64,000 nucleotides of DNA from NCBI RefSeq assembly GCF_000730565.1, contig NZ_BBIQ01000011.1, positions 62,001 to 126,000 of the forward strand. Direction: 5' to 3'. The position numbers and the translations under genes were made by a program. Shown here one piece after another: positions 28,236 to 46,973 of the stretch. The number at the start of each line of letters is the position of its first letter. The stretch's first letter is position 1. The notes under the pieces were generated by a model, which was not told the DNA's origin, did not search any database, and was given only the letters and a program-made list of their open reading frames with translations. This stretch comes from Pseudomonas fulva NBRC 16637 = DSM 17717. GTDB lineage: Bacteria > Pseudomonadota > Gammaproteobacteria > Pseudomonadales > Pseudomonadaceae.

Positions 28236-29291
28236 ATGACCGTGACCATGACGCTTGGCCAACTGGCCGAGACCCTCGGGGCCACCCTCAAGGGCCCCGA
28301 GACGCTGCAGATCACAGGCCTTGCCACCTTGCAGGAGGCCGGGCCGGGTCAGTTGAGCTTTCTTGCCAACCCGCAGTACCGCAAATACCTGGACGAGAGC
28401 CAGGCGGCTGCCGTGCTGCTCAAGGCCGCCGATGCCGAGGCGTTCGCCGGTCATGCCCTGATCGTTGCCGATCCCTACCTGGCATATGCCCGCATTTCCC
28501 ACCTGTTCGACCCCAAACCCAAGGCTGTGGCGGGGATTCACCCCAGCGCCGTGGTGGCCGGGGATGCCCAGGTAGACGCGACGGCCAGTGTCGGGCCTTT
28601 CGCGGTCGTTGAAAGCGGTGCGCGTATCGGCGCCCATGTCACCATCGGTGCCCACTGCTTCATCGGTGCCCGCTGCGTGATCGGCGAAGGGGGCTGGCTG
28701 GCGCCGCGGGTCACGCTGTATCACGATGTCACCATTGGCAAGCGGGTGGTCATCCAGTCCGGCGCAGTGATCGGTGGTGAAGGCTTTGGCTTTGCCAACG
28801 AGAAAGGCGTGTGGCGCAAGATCGCCCAGATCGGCGGGGTCAGCATTGGTGACGATGTGGAGATTGGTGTGAACACGGCCGTGGACCGTGGCGCCTTGTC
28901 CGACACCTGCATCGCCGACGGCGTCAAGCTCGACAACCAGATCCAGATTGCCCACAACGTGCAGATCGGGGAGCATACGGCCATGGCCGCGTGCGTGGGT
29001 ATCTCCGGCAGCACGCGTATCGGCAAGCATTGCACCATCGCCGGTGGCGTGGGCATGGTCGGTCATATCGATGTCTGCGACAACGTTTTCGTGTCCGGAA
29101 TGACCATGGTGACCCGCTCGATCACCGAGCCGGGTGGCTATTCTTCCGGGACTGCCATGCAGCCTCTGGCTGACTGGCGCAAGAGCGCCGCGCGTATCCG
29201 CCACCTGGACGACATGGCCAAGCGTCTCCAGCAGTTGGAAAAACGCGTCGATACCGTGACCTCAGGTGGGCAGCCGACATCAGAAGGCTGA
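28236..29291 (+). CDS. lpxD: UDP-3-O-acylglucosamine N-acyltransferase LpxD
   Basis: Third acylation step of lipid A synthesis, using acyl-ACP. The 351-residue product has an N-terminal uridine-binding domain ([12 protein letters not shown]), a left-handed beta-helix of hexapeptide repeats, and the catalytic-histidine region [15 protein letters not shown]. The C-terminus is a helical tail ([13 protein letters not shown]). The ATG directly follows the skp stop with one base between. Confidence 0.97.
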   Translation: MTVTMTLGQLAETLGATLKGPETLQITGLATLQEAGPGQLSFLANPQYRKYLDESQAAAVLLKAADAEAFAGHALIVADPYLAYARISHLFDPKPKAVAGIHPSAVVAGDAQVDATASVGPFAVVESGARIGAHVTIGAHCFIGARCVIGEGGWLAPRVTLYHDVTIGKRVVIQSGAVIGGEGFGFANEKGVWRKIAQIGGVSIGDDVEIGVNTAVDRGALSDTCIADGVKLDNQIQIAHNVQIGEHTAMAACVGISGSTRIGKHCTIAGGVGMVGHIDVCDNVFVSGMTMVTRSITEPGGYSSGTAMQPLADWRKSAARIRHLDDMAKRLQQLEKRVDTVTSGGQPTSEG

Positions 29292-29404
29292 TACCATTTC
29301 CTGAGCAAGAGTGAACAGTCGCTAGCTGGCTCCTCTTTGGATTGCAAAAGGAGCGTGTGGTCAGCACCTGCGCTCCCTATTCTTATACAGGCTTCCCCCC
29401 CGAA

Positions 29405-29845
29405 ATGATGGACATCAACGAGATTCGCGAATACCTGCCTCACCGTTACCCGTTCCTGCTAGTGGACCGCGTGACGGATCTGGATTACGAGGCCCAGAGC
29501 ATTCGTGCCTACAAGAATGTCAGCATCAACGAGCCGTTCTTCAACGGTCACTTCCCGGCGCACCCCATCATGCCCGGCGTCCTGATCATCGAAGCCATGG
29601 CCCAGGCGGCCGGCATCCTCGGTTTCAAGATGCTCGATGCCAAGCCTGCCGACGGCACCTTGTACTACTTCGTAGGCTCCGACAAGCTGCGTTTCCGTCA
29701 GCCGGTGCTGCCGGGTGACCAGCTGGTGCTGGAAGCGAAGTTCCTGAGCCGCAAAAGCATGATCTGGAAATTCGAATGCCGTGCCCTGGTCGACGGCAAG
29801 GCAGTATGCTCGGCCGAAATCACCTGTGCGGAACGCTCCCTATGA
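29405..29845 (+). CDS. fabZ: 3-hydroxyacyl-ACP dehydratase FabZ
   Basis: Hot-dog fold dehydratase of fatty acid elongation, which shares the 3-hydroxyacyl-ACP pool with LpxA and LpxD. The 146-residue product begins [17 protein letters not shown]. The catalytic pair is H49 ([12 protein letters not shown]) and E63 (LIIEAMAQ). An ATG three bases later would remove one Met. The preceding 113 bases after lpxD contain no gene. The stop overlaps the lpxA ATG as ATGA. Confidence 0.97.
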   Translation: MMDINEIREYLPHRYPFLLVDRVTDLDYEAQSIRAYKNVSINEPFFNGHFPAHPIMPGVLIIEAMAQAAGILGFKMLDAKPADGTLYYFVGSDKLRFRQPVLPGDQLVLEAKFLSRKSMIWKFECRALVDGKAVCSAEITCAERSL

Positions 29846-30618
29846 ATTCGATTGATCCTCGGGCCATCATCGACCCTTCGGCCAAGCTGGCCGAAGGCGT
29901 CGAGGTGGGCCCTTGGTCGATCGTTGGCCCCGATGTCGAAATCGGGGAGGGCACCCTCATCGGCCCACACGTTGTGCTCAAGGGGCCGACCCGGATCGGC
30001 AAGCACAACCGTATCTTTCAGTTTTCCTCGATTGGCGAAGACACCCCGGACCTCAAGTACAAGGGTGAGCCCACCCGCCTGGTGATCGGCGATCACAACG
30101 TCATCCGTGAAGGCGTCACGATCCACCGCGGTACCGTGCAGGATCGCGCCGAAACCACCGTCGGCGACCATAACCTGATCATGGCCTATGCCCACATTGG
30201 CCATGACAGCGTGATCGGCAGCCACTGCATTCTGGTCAACAACACTGCGCTGGCGGGCCATGTGCATGTGGGCGACTGGGCGATCCTGTCCGGGTTCACC
30301 CTGGTGCACCAGTATTGCCACATCGGCGCCCATGCGTTTTCTGGCATGGGCACGGCCATCGGCAAGGACGTACCCGCGTTCGTCACCGTTTTCGGCAGCC
30401 CCGCCGAAGCGCGCAGCATGAACTTCGAAGGCATGCGCCGCCGTGGTTTCAGCGACGAGGTCATCCATGTGCTGCGTCGCTGCTACAAGATCGTCTACCG
30501 CCAGGGCCTGACGGTGGAGGATGCATTGCGCGAACTCGAAGCGCCGGCGGCGCAGCATCCCGAGGTCGAGCTGTTCCGCCAGTCGATCGTGAGTTCGGCC
30601 CGCGGCATCACTCGCTGA
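29842..30618 (+). CDS. lpxA: UDP-N-acetylglucosamine acyltransferase LpxA
   Basis: First committed step of lipid A synthesis, adding a 3-hydroxyacyl chain to UDP-GlcNAc. The 258-residue product is a left-handed beta-helix trimer subunit with the catalytic histidine in MAYAHIGHD (H121 by alignment to the E. coli pattern). The start overlaps fabZ by four bases. Chain-length specificity (C10 in P. aeruginosa) cannot be read with confidence here. Confidence 0.97.
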   Translation: MNSIDPRAIIDPSAKLAEGVEVGPWSIVGPDVEIGEGTLIGPHVVLKGPTRIGKHNRIFQFSSIGEDTPDLKYKGEPTRLVIGDHNVIREGVTIHRGTVQDRAETTVGDHNLIMAYAHIGHDSVIGSHCILVNNTALAGHVHVGDWAILSGFTLVHQYCHIGAHAFSGMGTAIGKDVPAFVTVFGSPAEARSMNFEGMRRRGFSDEVIHVLRRCYKIVYRQGLTVEDALRELEAPAAQHPEVELFRQSIVSSARGITR

Positions 30619-30619
30619 C

Positions 30620-31747
30620 ATGGCCCAGCTCTGCGTAGCCCTGGTCGCCGGTGAAGCCAGCGGCGACATCCTCGGTTCCGGCTTGATGCGCGCCTTGAAG
30701 GCGCGCCATCCCGATGTGCGCTTCATCGGTGTCGGTGGCCCGCTCATGGAGGCCGAAGGCCTGCAATCCTACTTCCCCATGGAGCGCTTGGCCGTCATGG
30801 GGCTGGTCGAGGTGCTCGGTCGCCTGCGTGAATTGCTCAAGCGCCGCAAGCTGCTGGTCCAGACACTCATCGAGCAGAAGCCGGACGTGTTCATCGGTAT
30901 CGATGCGCCCGACTTTACGCTGGAGATCGAACTCAAACTGCGCCAGGCGGGGATCAAGACCGTCCATTACGTCAGCCCTTCAGTGTGGGCATGGCGGCAA
31001 AAGCGCGTGTTGAAGATACGTCAGGGTTGCGACCTGATGCTGACATTGTTGCCGTTCGAGGCCCGCTTCTATGAAGAGCAGGGCGTGCCGGTGCGATTCG
31101 TCGGCCACCCGCTGGCCGATACCATTGCCCTGCAGGCGGATCGGCCCGCGGCGCGCGCCGCCCTGGGCCTGGGCGATGGCCCGGTGGTCGCCCTGATGCC
31201 AGGCAGCCGTGGGGGCGAAGTCGGGCGCCTGGGTGCGCTGTTCCTGGATGCAGCGCAACGTCTGCAGCAGCAGGTGCCGGGTGTGCGCTTCGTGCTGCCC
31301 TGTGCCAACGCCGCTCGCCGCGCGCAGCTCGAGCAAATGCTCGAGGGCCGCAACTTGCCGTTGGCCCTGCTCGATGGCCGCTCGCACGAGGCGCTTGCCG
31401 CGTGTGACGCCGTCCTGATCGCATCGGGTACGGCCACCCTGGAAGCGCTGCTGTTCAAGCGACCCATGGTAGTCGCCTACCGCCTGGCGCCGCTTACCTA
31501 CTGGATACTCAAACGGCTGGTGAAAAGCCCCTACGTGTCCTTGCCCAACCTGCTGGCGCGCCGTGCACTGGTGCCCGAGTTGCTGCAAGACGCCGCGACC
31601 AGCGAAGCGCTGGTCGATGCGCTGCTGCCCTTGCTGCGCGACGGTAGCGGGCAAACCGACTCGTTCGACGAGATTCACCGCACGTTGCGCCGGGATGCCT
31701 CCAATCAGGCCGCCGACGCCGTGCTGGCCCTGCTGGAGAAACGCTGA
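30620..31747 (+). CDS. lpxB: Lipid-A-disaccharide synthase LpxB
   Basis: GT19 glycosyltransferase joining lipid X and UDP-2,3-diacylglucosamine. The 375-residue product shows [12 protein letters not shown] at the N-terminus, [15 protein letters not shown] and [13 protein letters not shown], all LpxB hallmarks, and [20 protein letters not shown] near the C-terminus. It follows lpxA after one base and precedes rnhB after one base. Confidence 0.97.
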   Translation: MAQLCVALVAGEASGDILGSGLMRALKARHPDVRFIGVGGPLMEAEGLQSYFPMERLAVMGLVEVLGRLRELLKRRKLLVQTLIEQKPDVFIGIDAPDFTLEIELKLRQAGIKTVHYVSPSVWAWRQKRVLKIRQGCDLMLTLLPFEARFYEEQGVPVRFVGHPLADTIALQADRPAARAALGLGDGPVVALMPGSRGGEVGRLGALFLDAAQRLQQQVPGVRFVLPCANAARRAQLEQMLEGRNLPLALLDGRSHEALAACDAVLIASGTATLEALLFKRPMVVAYRLAPLTYWILKRLVKSPYVSLPNLLARRALVPELLQDAATSEALVDALLPLLRDGSGQTDSFDEIHRTLRRDASNQAADAVLALLEKR

Positions 31748-31748
31748 G

Positions 31749-32372
31749 ATGCAGTTCGGTCTGGATTTCAACCTGGTCGAAGACTTGGTCGCCGGCGTCG
31801 ACGAAGTGGGCCGCGGCCCCCTGTGTGGCGACGTGGTGACGGCTGCCGTGATCCTTGACCCAGCACGCCCGATCCTGGGGCTGAACGACTCGAAGAAGCT
31901 GACCCAGGCACGCCGTGAGGCCTTGTTCGACGAAATCTGCGACAAGGCCCTGAGCTTTTTCATTGCCCGCGCTGAAGTCGAAGAAATCGATCGCCTCAAT
32001 ATCCTGCATGCCACCATGCTGGCCATGCAGCGCGCGGTGGAAGGCTTGCACATCACCCCGAACATGGCCTTGATCGACGGCAATCGCTGCCCGCAGCTGT
32101 CGGTGCCCTCGGCACCGGTCGTGCAGGGGGATGCCAAGGTGCCCGCCATCGCGGCGGCTTCGATCCTGGCCAAGGTGACGCGGGATCGCGAAATGGGCGC
32201 CTTCGAGCTGATCTACCCCGGGTACGGCATAGGCGCGCATAAAGGCTACCCGACGCCGGTCCACCTGGAGGCACTGGCACGGCTCGGGCCGACGCCCATT
32301 CATCGTCGATCGTTTGCGCCCGTGCGTGCCGCCTGGGGTGTGCGTGAGGCTGTGACCGCCTCGCTGATCTGA
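31749..32372 (+). CDS. rnhB: Ribonuclease HII
   Basis: Removes misincorporated ribonucleotides and RNA from RNA-DNA hybrids. The 207-residue product has the catalytic [12 protein letters not shown] (D18, E19), [13 protein letters not shown], and [20 protein letters not shown], giving the full acidic active site. It begins one base after the lpxB stop. The lpxA-lpxB-rnhB-dnaE order is common in gammaproteobacteria. Confidence 0.97.
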   Translation: MQFGLDFNLVEDLVAGVDEVGRGPLCGDVVTAAVILDPARPILGLNDSKKLTQARREALFDEICDKALSFFIARAEVEEIDRLNILHATMLAMQRAVEGLHITPNMALIDGNRCPQLSVPSAPVVQGDAKVPAIAAASILAKVTRDREMGAFELIYPGYGIGAHKGYPTPVHLEALARLGPTPIHRRSFAPVRAAWGVREAVTASLI

Positions 32373-32504
32373 TACCCAACCCTGCCGTATCCAGGGGCTT
32401 GAGGCCCTGTGGGGTCGGGCTGGACCACGTTCCCGGGCATTTGCTCAGGCCGCCCTGCCGTCGCGCAGGGGCAACCGGCCCTCAAAACCCCTGCCCAATT
32501 GAGC

Positions 32505-32510
32505 TACAAT
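32505..32510 (+). promoter_or_regulatory. Candidate -10 for dnaE
   Basis: TACAAT lies 37 bases upstream of the dnaE ATG in the 175-base gap after rnhB. No clear -35 is seen. The gap also contains GC-rich inverted words (GCCCTGCC...GCAGGGGC near 32452-32472). Confidence 0.4.
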
Positions 32511-32547
32511 CGCGCCCTTGTCGTTAAGCACTGCTACAGGATCATTC

Positions 32548-36072
<3,525 letters not shown>

Positions 36073-36178
36073 GCCGCTCAACATTTAATCTCGACCTGAA
36101 GGCGCCTGATCCCTTAAGGTATGGCGCCAAACGGATCAACCGGCCGGCCGCCTGGCCGTAGACCCAAGACGGATGACT

Positions 36179-37126
36179 ATGAACCCGAACTTTCTCGACT
36201 TCGAACAGCCGATTGCCGACCTGCAAGCCAAGATCGAAGGCCTGCGCCTGGTAGGCAACGACAATTCGCTGAACATCAGCGATGAAATTGCCCGTCTGCA
36301 AGACAAGAGCAATACCCTGACCGAAAGCATCTTCGGCAACCTGACCAGCTGGCAGATCGCTCGCCTGGCACGTCACCCGCGTCGTCCCTATACCCTGGAC
36401 TACCTGCAGCACATCTTCACCGAATTCGAAGAACTGCACGGCGATCGCCACTTCTCCGACGATGCTGCCATCGTTGGCGGTACCGCACGCCTGGACGGCA
36501 AGCCGGTCATGGTCATCGGGCACCAGAAGGGCCGCGAAGTGCGGGAGAAGGTTCGCCGTAACTTCGGCATGCCGCGCCCTGAGGGCTACCGCAAGGCGTG
36601 CCGTCTGATGGAAATGGCCGAGCGTTTCCGCATGCCGATTCTGACCTTCATCGACACGCCGGGTGCCTATCCAGGTATCGACGCCGAAGAGCGTAACCAG
36701 AGCGAGGCCATCGCCTGGAACCTGCGCGTGATGGCGCGCCTGAAGACGCCAATCATCGCTACGGTGATCGGTGAAGGCGGGTCGGGCGGCGCGCTGGCCA
36801 TCGGCGTGTGCGACCAGCTGAACATGCTGCAGTACTCCACCTACTCGGTCATCTCGCCCGAAGGCTGCGCTTCGATCCTGTGGAAGACGGCCGACAAGGC
36901 TGCCGATGCCGCCGAGGCCATGGGCATCACGGCTGAGCGCCTCAAGAGCCTGGACATCGTCGACAAGGTTATCCCGGAGCCACTGGGTGGCGCTCACCGT
37001 GACCCTGCCGCCATGTCCGAAAGCATCCGCGCCGAGCTGGTGCAGCAGTTGGACATGCTCAGCGGGTTGGACCACGACGCACTGCTGGCTCGCCGTTACG
37101 ATCGTCTGATGAGCTACGGCGTCTGA
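36179..37126 (+). CDS. accA: Acetyl-CoA carboxylase carboxyltransferase alpha subunit
   Basis: Transfers CO2 from carboxybiotin to acetyl-CoA together with AccD, the first step of fatty acid synthesis. The 315-residue product starts [16 protein letters not shown] and contains [40 protein letters not shown] and [15 protein letters not shown], all AccA signatures. An ATG six bases upstream is possible but has poorer spacing to GACGGA. It lies 106 bases after dnaE, the usual order. Confidence 0.97.
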   Translation: MNPNFLDFEQPIADLQAKIEGLRLVGNDNSLNISDEIARLQDKSNTLTESIFGNLTSWQIARLARHPRRPYTLDYLQHIFTEFEELHGDRHFSDDAAIVGGTARLDGKPVMVIGHQKGREVREKVRRNFGMPRPEGYRKACRLMEMAERFRMPILTFIDTPGAYPGIDAEERNQSEAIAWNLRVMARLKTPIIATVIGEGGSGGALAIGVCDQLNMLQYSTYSVISPEGCASILWKTADKAADAAEAMGITAERLKSLDIVDKVIPEPLGGAHRDPAAMSESIRAELVQQLDMLSGLDHDALLARRYDRLMSYGV

Positions 37127-37154
37127 TCGCCTTCGGGGCCGTCTGTCGGCCCCT

Positions 37155-37183
37155 CGGGTGAGCCTGGAACCCAGGCTCACCCG
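37155..37183. terminator. Hairpin between accA and tilS
   Basis: A perfect 13-bp stem, CGGGTGAGCCTGG with CCAGGCTCACCCG, closes over an AAC loop. No U-run follows, so it may be a weak terminator or a 3'-end stabiliser. Confidence 0.6.
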
Positions 37184-37213
37184 CATCCGTCACTCAGGTT
37201 GATGGAAGCCTTG

Positions 37214-38497
37214 ATGATTGATCCCGCCCCCTGGCTTTGCGCCCGCACCTGGTACGTCGCCCTCTCTGGCGGCCTGGACTCCACCGTTCTGCTGCACTGG
37301 CTCGCCGCCTACGCCCGCAGCCATCGTGCACCGCCGCTGCGCGCGATTCACATCCAGCATGGCCTGCAACCGGTCGCGCAGGCGTGGCCTGCCCATTGCC
37401 AACGCGTCTGCGATGACCTGGGCATCGAGCTGCAGGTCATCGAGGTCGACGTCGCCCCGGGCCCGAGCCTGGAGCAGGCTGCCCGCCATGCCCGTTACGC
37501 CGCCTTCGAGCGGGTGTTGGCGGCAGATGACATGCTGTTCACTGGCCAGCACCGCGACGACCAGGCTGAAACGCTGCTGTTTCGCCTGCTGCGGGGCGCG
37601 GGGTTGCGCGGCCTGGCGGCGATGCCGAGGGAGCGGGCGATGGGGCAGGGCAGGCTGGTCAGGCCTTTGCTCGGTTGCTCCCGGCGACAGTTGCAACACT
37701 ATGCACAGGCGCACGCGTTGGGCTGGGTCGAGGACCCTTCGAATGCCGACACCCGGTTTGCCCGCAACTATCTGCGCAGGGAGGTTCTGCCGTCCCTTCG
37801 GCAGCGCTGGCCGCACGCCGGGCAGAGCCTGGCCCGTGCCGCCGACCACCTGGGCGAAGCCCTGAGCCTGCTGGACGAGCTGGCCGAGAGCGACCTGGCG
37901 CCGGTACGCCAAAATGCCCCTGCTGTTTGGCCTGGACTCGATTCGCTGGACCTGGCCGGCCTGCTCGCGCTTTCACCTGCACGCCAACGCAATGCGTTGC
38001 AGTATTGGCTCAGCCACCGAACCCGCTTGCCCGACACGCGCCACTGGGCCGGCTGGGCGGACCTGCGCGACGCCGCTGGCGATGCCTGCCCCGTGTGGCA
38101 ACTGAGCGATGGCCAACTGGTGCGCAGCCAAGGGCGCATCTGGTGGCTGAGCGGCGACTGGTTGCAAACGCCGCGTCAGGCCATGGCTTGGGAAAACGCC
38201 GATGAGCCGTTGGCCTTGCCGGGCAACGGCAGTGTGCGACTTGTTGGCGCAGGCTCGCTGACGGGCCTGCGTATCGGCTACCGTCAGGGCGGGGAGTGGC
38301 TGGACATCCCAGGACGCGGGCGGCGTGATCTCAAGCGCCTGCTCAATGAGCTGCAAGTGCCGCATTTTCTGCGCATGCGCCTGCCTCTGCTTTTCCAAGG
38401 TGAGCGGCTGCTGGCGGTGGCCAACCTGCCCAGTTTGGCTCAGGGGGATTACCGGCTGCATTGGCAGTTGCCGACGCGCGCGCAAGGTTTGAGCTAG
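37214..38497 (+). CDS. tilS: tRNA(Ile)-lysidine synthetase TilS
   Basis: Makes lysidine at C34 of the minor tRNA-Ile so that it reads AUA. The 427-residue product has the PP-loop SGGLDSTVLLHWL (18-30), IQHGLQPVAQAWPAHC, GQHRDDQAETLLFRLLRGAG and the C-terminal TilS domain (RGRRDLKRLLNELQVP). Several starts are possible (TTG 37199, ATG 37202, ATG 37214). I chose 37214 because GGAAG at 37204-37208 is well placed and the protein then begins as known pseudomonad TilS proteins do. Confidence 0.93.
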   Translation: MIDPAPWLCARTWYVALSGGLDSTVLLHWLAAYARSHRAPPLRAIHIQHGLQPVAQAWPAHCQRVCDDLGIELQVIEVDVAPGPSLEQAARHARYAAFERVLAADDMLFTGQHRDDQAETLLFRLLRGAGLRGLAAMPRERAMGQGRLVRPLLGCSRRQLQHYAQAHALGWVEDPSNADTRFARNYLRREVLPSLRQRWPHAGQSLARAADHLGEALSLLDELAESDLAPVRQNAPAVWPGLDSLDLAGLLALSPARQRNALQYWLSHRTRLPDTRHWAGWADLRDAAGDACPVWQLSDGQLVRSQGRIWWLSGDWLQTPRQAMAWENADEPLALPGNGSVRLVGAGSLTGLRIGYRQGGEWLDIPGRGRRDLKRLLNELQVPHFLRMRLPLLFQGERLLAVANLPSLAQGDYRLHWQLPTRAQGLS

Positions 38498-38521
38498 TGG
38501 GTACATTCGGGTAGACTACCC
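38489..38521 (+). promoter_or_regulatory. Candidate pyrG promoter overlapping a palindrome
   Basis: TTGAGC (38489-38494) and TAGACT (38512-38517) are 17 bases apart. The -10 lies in the palindrome GGGTAG-A-CTACCC (38509-38521). It would give a leader of about 240 bases before pyrG. This is a pattern match only. Confidence 0.35.
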
Positions 38522-38746
38522 TCCCTTCTTGATACAGCTTCTGTGGGTTCCGCGAAAACACAGGAGTTGCCGATTACCAAGCAGTTTTTTGCTGGGCTGA
38601 TTCTTAGAAATGACGAGCGAGCGCCCTGCCAGGGTTACCCCTGGTCTGTACACACGCGGCAGTTTTTCGAGATGCACTGTGATTGACGCAGGTGATCGGG
38701 GGCGTTTGCCCTCCTTCGCTATCTCCGGCGGCGCTGGCCGCTTTAA

Positions 38747-41245
<2,499 letters not shown>

Positions 41246-41279
41246 AGCACTTTTCTCGGGTAAAGTACCGTCCGATTCA

Positions 41280-42687
<1,408 letters not shown>

Positions 42688-42720
42688 GCAAGAGATGGTA
42701 AAAAGACAGCAGCCGGAGCT

Positions 42721-42795
42721 GTAGGAACGTTCGTACCGTAACTTCCTACGTTCCATCGGGTTTCTGTTTGAGAAGCCTGGCCTCGGCCAGGCTTC
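42721..42795 (+). terminator. Two hairpins after eno
   Basis: A first imperfect structure pairs GTAGGAA (42721-42727) with TTCCTAC (42743-42749). A second is a perfect 10-bp stem, GAAGCCTGGC with GCCAGGCTTC (42772-42781 and 42786-42795), over a CTCG tetraloop. They lie in the 158-base eno-ftsB gap. The second looks like a terminator or a stable 3' end, though without a clear U-run. Confidence 0.6.
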
Positions 42796-42845
42796 GTGCT
42801 ATCTGAGACCCTGAACCAACAGGGTCTTTCAACCTGGATATCTTG

Positions 42846-43127
42846 ATGCGCAGTCCTTATTGGTTGTTCCTGGTCCTGCTTCTGCTGCTGGGCGGCCTGC
42901 AATACCGTTTGTGGGTAGGCAATGGCAGCCTGGCGCAGGTGGCCGAGCTCAAGCAGCAGATTGACGAGCAGCATGCCGAGAACGAGCGGCTGCTGGAGCG
43001 TAACCGTGTGCTCGACGCCGAAGTACTGGAGTTGAAAAAAGGCATGGAAACCGTCGAAGAACGTGCCCGCCACGAGCTTGGCATGGTCAAGGAAGGCGAA
43101 ACCCTCTTTCAGTTGCCACAGAAATGA
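42846..43127 (+). CDS. ftsB: Cell division protein FtsB
   Basis: Small bitopic division protein that forms the FtsQ-FtsL-FtsB complex. The 93-residue product has one N-terminal membrane segment (about 5-22, WLFLVLLLLLGGLQY) and then a leucine-zipper-like coiled coil (VAELKQQIDEQHAENERLL, split by short breaks) and the conserved E-R-A-R-HELGMV. A TTG just upstream is a less likely start. The eno-ftsB-ispD order is conserved. It overlaps ispD by four bases. Confidence 0.96.
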   Translation: MRSPYWLFLVLLLLLGGLQYRLWVGNGSLAQVAELKQQIDEQHAENERLLERNRVLDAEVLELKKGMETVEERARHELGMVKEGETLFQLPQK

Positions 43128-43831
43128 GTGAGCGCTTGCCGGCCTTCTGGGCCGTGATCCCTGCGGCGGGAGTGGGCGCCCGCATGGCTGCCGATCGCCC
43201 CAAGCAATACCTGTCGTTGGCGGGGCAGACCATCATCGAGCACAGCCTGGCGTGTTTTCTCGATCACCCCGCCCTCAAGGGGGTCGTGGTCAGCATCGCT
43301 GAACATGACCCTTACTGGCCCGGCCTTGGGTGCGCCAGCGACCCGCGCATCCGCCGGGCTGCCGGGGGGCGCGAGCGTGCTGACTCGGTACTCAATGCCT
43401 TGCTGCTGTTGCACGCTCAGGGCGCGCAAGATGATGACTGGGTGTTGGTGCACGATGCGGCGCGGCCCAACCTGGCACGCAGTGACCTGGACAAGCTGCT
43501 GGCCGAATTGGCAGATGATCCGGTGGGCGGCCTGTTGGCGGTACCTGCTCGCGATACGCTCAAAAAATCCGACGGCCATGGGCGCGTCAGCGCCACGGTT
43601 GACCGCAGCACCATCTGGCAAGCCTATACGCCGCAGATGTTCCGTTTAGGGGCGCTGCATCGGGCGCTGGCCGAGTGCCTGGTCTCGGATGTGGTGGTGA
43701 CCGATGAGGCGTCGGCCATCGAATGGTCCGGTCAGTCGCCACGGCTGATCGAAGGCCGCAGTGACAACCTCAAGGTTACGCGCCCCGAAGACCTGGAGTG
43801 GCTGCGCCAACGCTGGAATGGGCGGCGTTGA
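43124..43831 (+). CDS. ispD: 2-C-methyl-D-erythritol 4-phosphate cytidylyltransferase
   Basis: Third MEP-pathway enzyme, joining MEP and CTP. The 235-residue product has PAAGVGARMAADRPKQYLSL at the N-terminus (nucleotide binding), VLVHDAARPN, ARDTLKKS and QAYTPQMFRLGAL, all IspD signatures. ATGA overlap with ftsB suggests coupling. Unlike many proteobacteria, ispF is not next to it but about 3.1 kb downstream. Confidence 0.96.
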   Translation: MSERLPAFWAVIPAAGVGARMAADRPKQYLSLAGQTIIEHSLACFLDHPALKGVVVSIAEHDPYWPGLGCASDPRIRRAAGGRERADSVLNALLLLHAQGAQDDDWVLVHDAARPNLARSDLDKLLAELADDPVGGLLAVPARDTLKKSDGHGRVSATVDRSTIWQAYTPQMFRLGALHRALAECLVSDVVVTDEASAIEWSGQSPRLIEGRSDNLKVTRPEDLEWLRQRWNGRR

Positions 43832-43900
43832 CAGGGCCCCGTTCAACTCCCCGGTGATTGAGTCAGGCTCCCACCACCCGCCATTCTGACTGAGCGCCGG

Positions 43901-44794
43901 TCATGCCCGGTACTCAGGCAGACCTGCCAAGCCCTCTTTCAGATAGTCCACCAGGCGCCGCACCTTGGGCGACAAATGCCGCTGTTGCGGGTACAAGGCC
44001 CATACTGCCGTATTGGGGGGTTGGTGGGCTTGCAGCAGCGGGACCAATGCGCCGCTGTGCAGGTGTTCGAGCACGTAGTAATCCGGCAGTTGGCATAAAC
44101 CGATGCCCTGGAGCGCCGCATCCAGCACCGCCTGGCCGCTGTTGCACCGCCAGTTGCCCTGAACACGCTGGCTGATTTCACGCCCCTCCATTTGCAATGC
44201 CCATACATCCGAGCTGCCTATCAGGCAGTTGTGCCTGGCCAGTTCCGACAGGCTGTGGGGCCTGCCATAGCGCGCCAGGTAGCCCGGCGAGGCGCACACG
44301 TACATGCGCCGGGGCGCAAGGCGCGTCGCGATCAGGCGCGAGTCGGCCAGGCGACCGAGGCGGATGGCCAGGTCCATGCCTTCGTGCAGCAGGTCCAGGG
44401 TCTGGTTGCTCAGTTCGACGTCCACCCTCAACTGCGGGTACAACGCCATGAAACGGGTCACCAGCGGCACGATGAAGCGCTCGCCGTAGGCCACGGCGCA
44501 CGTCATGCGCAGCAGCCCCTTGGGCTCGCTGGCCAGGTCGCCCATTGCCCGCAGCGCTTCCTCACGCCCATCCTGCAGGCGCTGGCAGTGCTGCAGGAAC
44601 GTCTGACCGGCCTCGCTGAGCGTAACCCTTCGCGTGCTGCGGTACAGCAAACGTGTCTGCACGCGTTCTTCCAGGCGCGCTATCTGCCGGCTCACATGGG
44701 ACGAGGATACGCCCAGCCGTTCAGCCGCCGCCGTAAACTGCCCCAATTCGGCCACCGCCACGAACTCATCGATGCCCTCCCAGCGGTTGCTCAT
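43901..44794 (-). CDS. LysR-family transcriptional regulator, divergent from frmA
   Basis: A 297-residue LysR-type regulator. The N-terminal winged helix-turn-helix is clear (FVAVAELGQFTAAAERLGVSS, SHVSRQIARLEERV, LLYRSTRRVTLSEAG) and is followed by a periplasmic-binding-like effector domain. Its ATG is 107 bases from the divergent frmA start. The shared region contains a perfect inverted repeat, so it probably controls frmA-fghA and itself. That is inference from position; the effector is unknown. Confidence 0.9.
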   Translation of the reverse strand: MSNRWEGIDEFVAVAELGQFTAAAERLGVSSSHVSRQIARLEERVQTRLLYRSTRRVTLSEAGQTFLQHCQRLQDGREEALRAMGDLASEPKGLLRMTCAVAYGERFIVPLVTRFMALYPQLRVDVELSNQTLDLLHEGMDLAIRLGRLADSRLIATRLAPRRMYVCASPGYLARYGRPHSLSELARHNCLIGSSDVWALQMEGREISQRVQGNWRCNSGQAVLDAALQGIGLCQLPDYYVLEHLHSGALVPLLQAHQPPNTAVWALYPQQRHLSPKVRRLVDYLKEGLAGLPEYRA

Positions 44795-44826
44795 GATTAT
44801 CCCTGCACAGCAATAATGTTTTGTCT

Positions 44827-46014
<1,188 letters not shown>

Positions 46015-46022
46015 GGCTTGCC

Positions 46023-46877
46023 ATGACCCTGGACAATATTTCCTGCCAGAAGAGCTTCGGCGGCTGGCACAAGCGTTACCGCCACACCTCCAAGGTGCTG
46101 GGTTGCGACATGGTCTTCGCCGTCTACCTGCCACCCCAGGCCGAGCAGGGCGAAAAGCTGCCGGTCCTGTACTGGCTCAGCGGGTTGACCTGCAACGACG
46201 AGAACTTCATGCAGAAAGCCGGCGCCCAGCGCCTGGCCGCAGAGCTGGGGCTGATCATCGTGGCGCCCGATACCAGCCCTCGCGGCGAGCAGGTACCCGG
46301 TGATCCCGACGGTGCCTGGGACTTTGGCCTGGGTGCTGGCTTCTACCTCAATGCCACGCAGCAACCCTGGGCTCAGCACTACCGCATGCACGATTACGTG
46401 GTGCAGGAGCTGCCAGCCCTGATCGAGGCGCATTTCCCGGCCTCCGGCGAGCGCAGCATCAGTGGGCATTCCATGGGCGGGCACGGCGCCCTGGTCTGCG
46501 CATTGCGCAACCCAGGCCGCTATCGCTCGGTGTCGGCGTTTTCGCCGATCTGCAACCCGATGGATTGCCCTTGGGGCGAAAAGGCCTTCAGCCGCTACCT
46601 GGGTGAAGAGCGCACGCGCTGGCGTGAGTGGGATGCCAGCGTGTTGCTGGCCGAAACCCCGTCGGGGCAGTGCCCTGCGTTGCTGGTGGACCAGGGCGAT
46701 CGCGACGACTTCCTCGAAAAGCAGCTCAAGCCCGAAGCCCTGGAGCAGGCGGCGCGCAAAGGCGGTCATGAGCTGACCCTGCGTCTGCAACCGGGCTACG
46801 ATCACAGCTACTACTTCATCGCCAGCTTCATCGAGGAACACCTGCGTCATCACGCGGTGGCTTTGGGCCGGGTGTAG
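46023..46877 (+). CDS. fghA: S-formylglutathione hydrolase
   Basis: Hydrolyses S-formylglutathione to formate and glutathione, completing formaldehyde detoxification. The 284-residue esterase-D fold shows [21 protein letters not shown], the nucleophile S150 in [13 protein letters not shown] and the Asp/His region near DQGDRDDFL and [10 protein letters not shown]. It follows frmA closely and is presumably co-transcribed. A terminator lies between it and ispF. Confidence 0.96.
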   Translation: MTLDNISCQKSFGGWHKRYRHTSKVLGCDMVFAVYLPPQAEQGEKLPVLYWLSGLTCNDENFMQKAGAQRLAAELGLIIVAPDTSPRGEQVPGDPDGAWDFGLGAGFYLNATQQPWAQHYRMHDYVVQELPALIEAHFPASGERSISGHSMGGHGALVCALRNPGRYRSVSAFSPICNPMDCPWGEKAFSRYLGEERTRWREWDASVLLAETPSGQCPALLVDQGDRDDFLEKQLKPEALEQAARKGGHELTLRLQPGYDHSYYFIASFIEEHLRHHAVALGRV

Positions 46878-46937
46878 CCGCAGGGCAGCCAGCCGGCGAC
46901 GTTGGCCGGCTCTGCACCTTGGCGTTGCAAATGCAGG

Positions 46938-46943
46938 TAGAAT
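46938..46943 (+). promoter_or_regulatory. Candidate -10 for ispF
   Basis: TAGAAT lies 30 bases before the ispF ATG. The -35 region is weak. A start near 46950 would fall inside the terminator hairpin that ends fghA. Confidence 0.35.
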
Positions 46944-46945
46944 CA

Positions 46946-46973
46946 CGCCCTGACTCATTCAGGGCGTTTTCTT
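46946..46973 (+). terminator. Intrinsic terminator directly abutting the ispF start codon
   Basis: CGCCCTG (46946-46952) pairs with CAGGGCG (46960-46966) over ACTCATT, followed by TTTTCTT, and the ispF ATG is the very next base. It probably terminates frmA-fghA transcripts. Confidence 0.75.
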
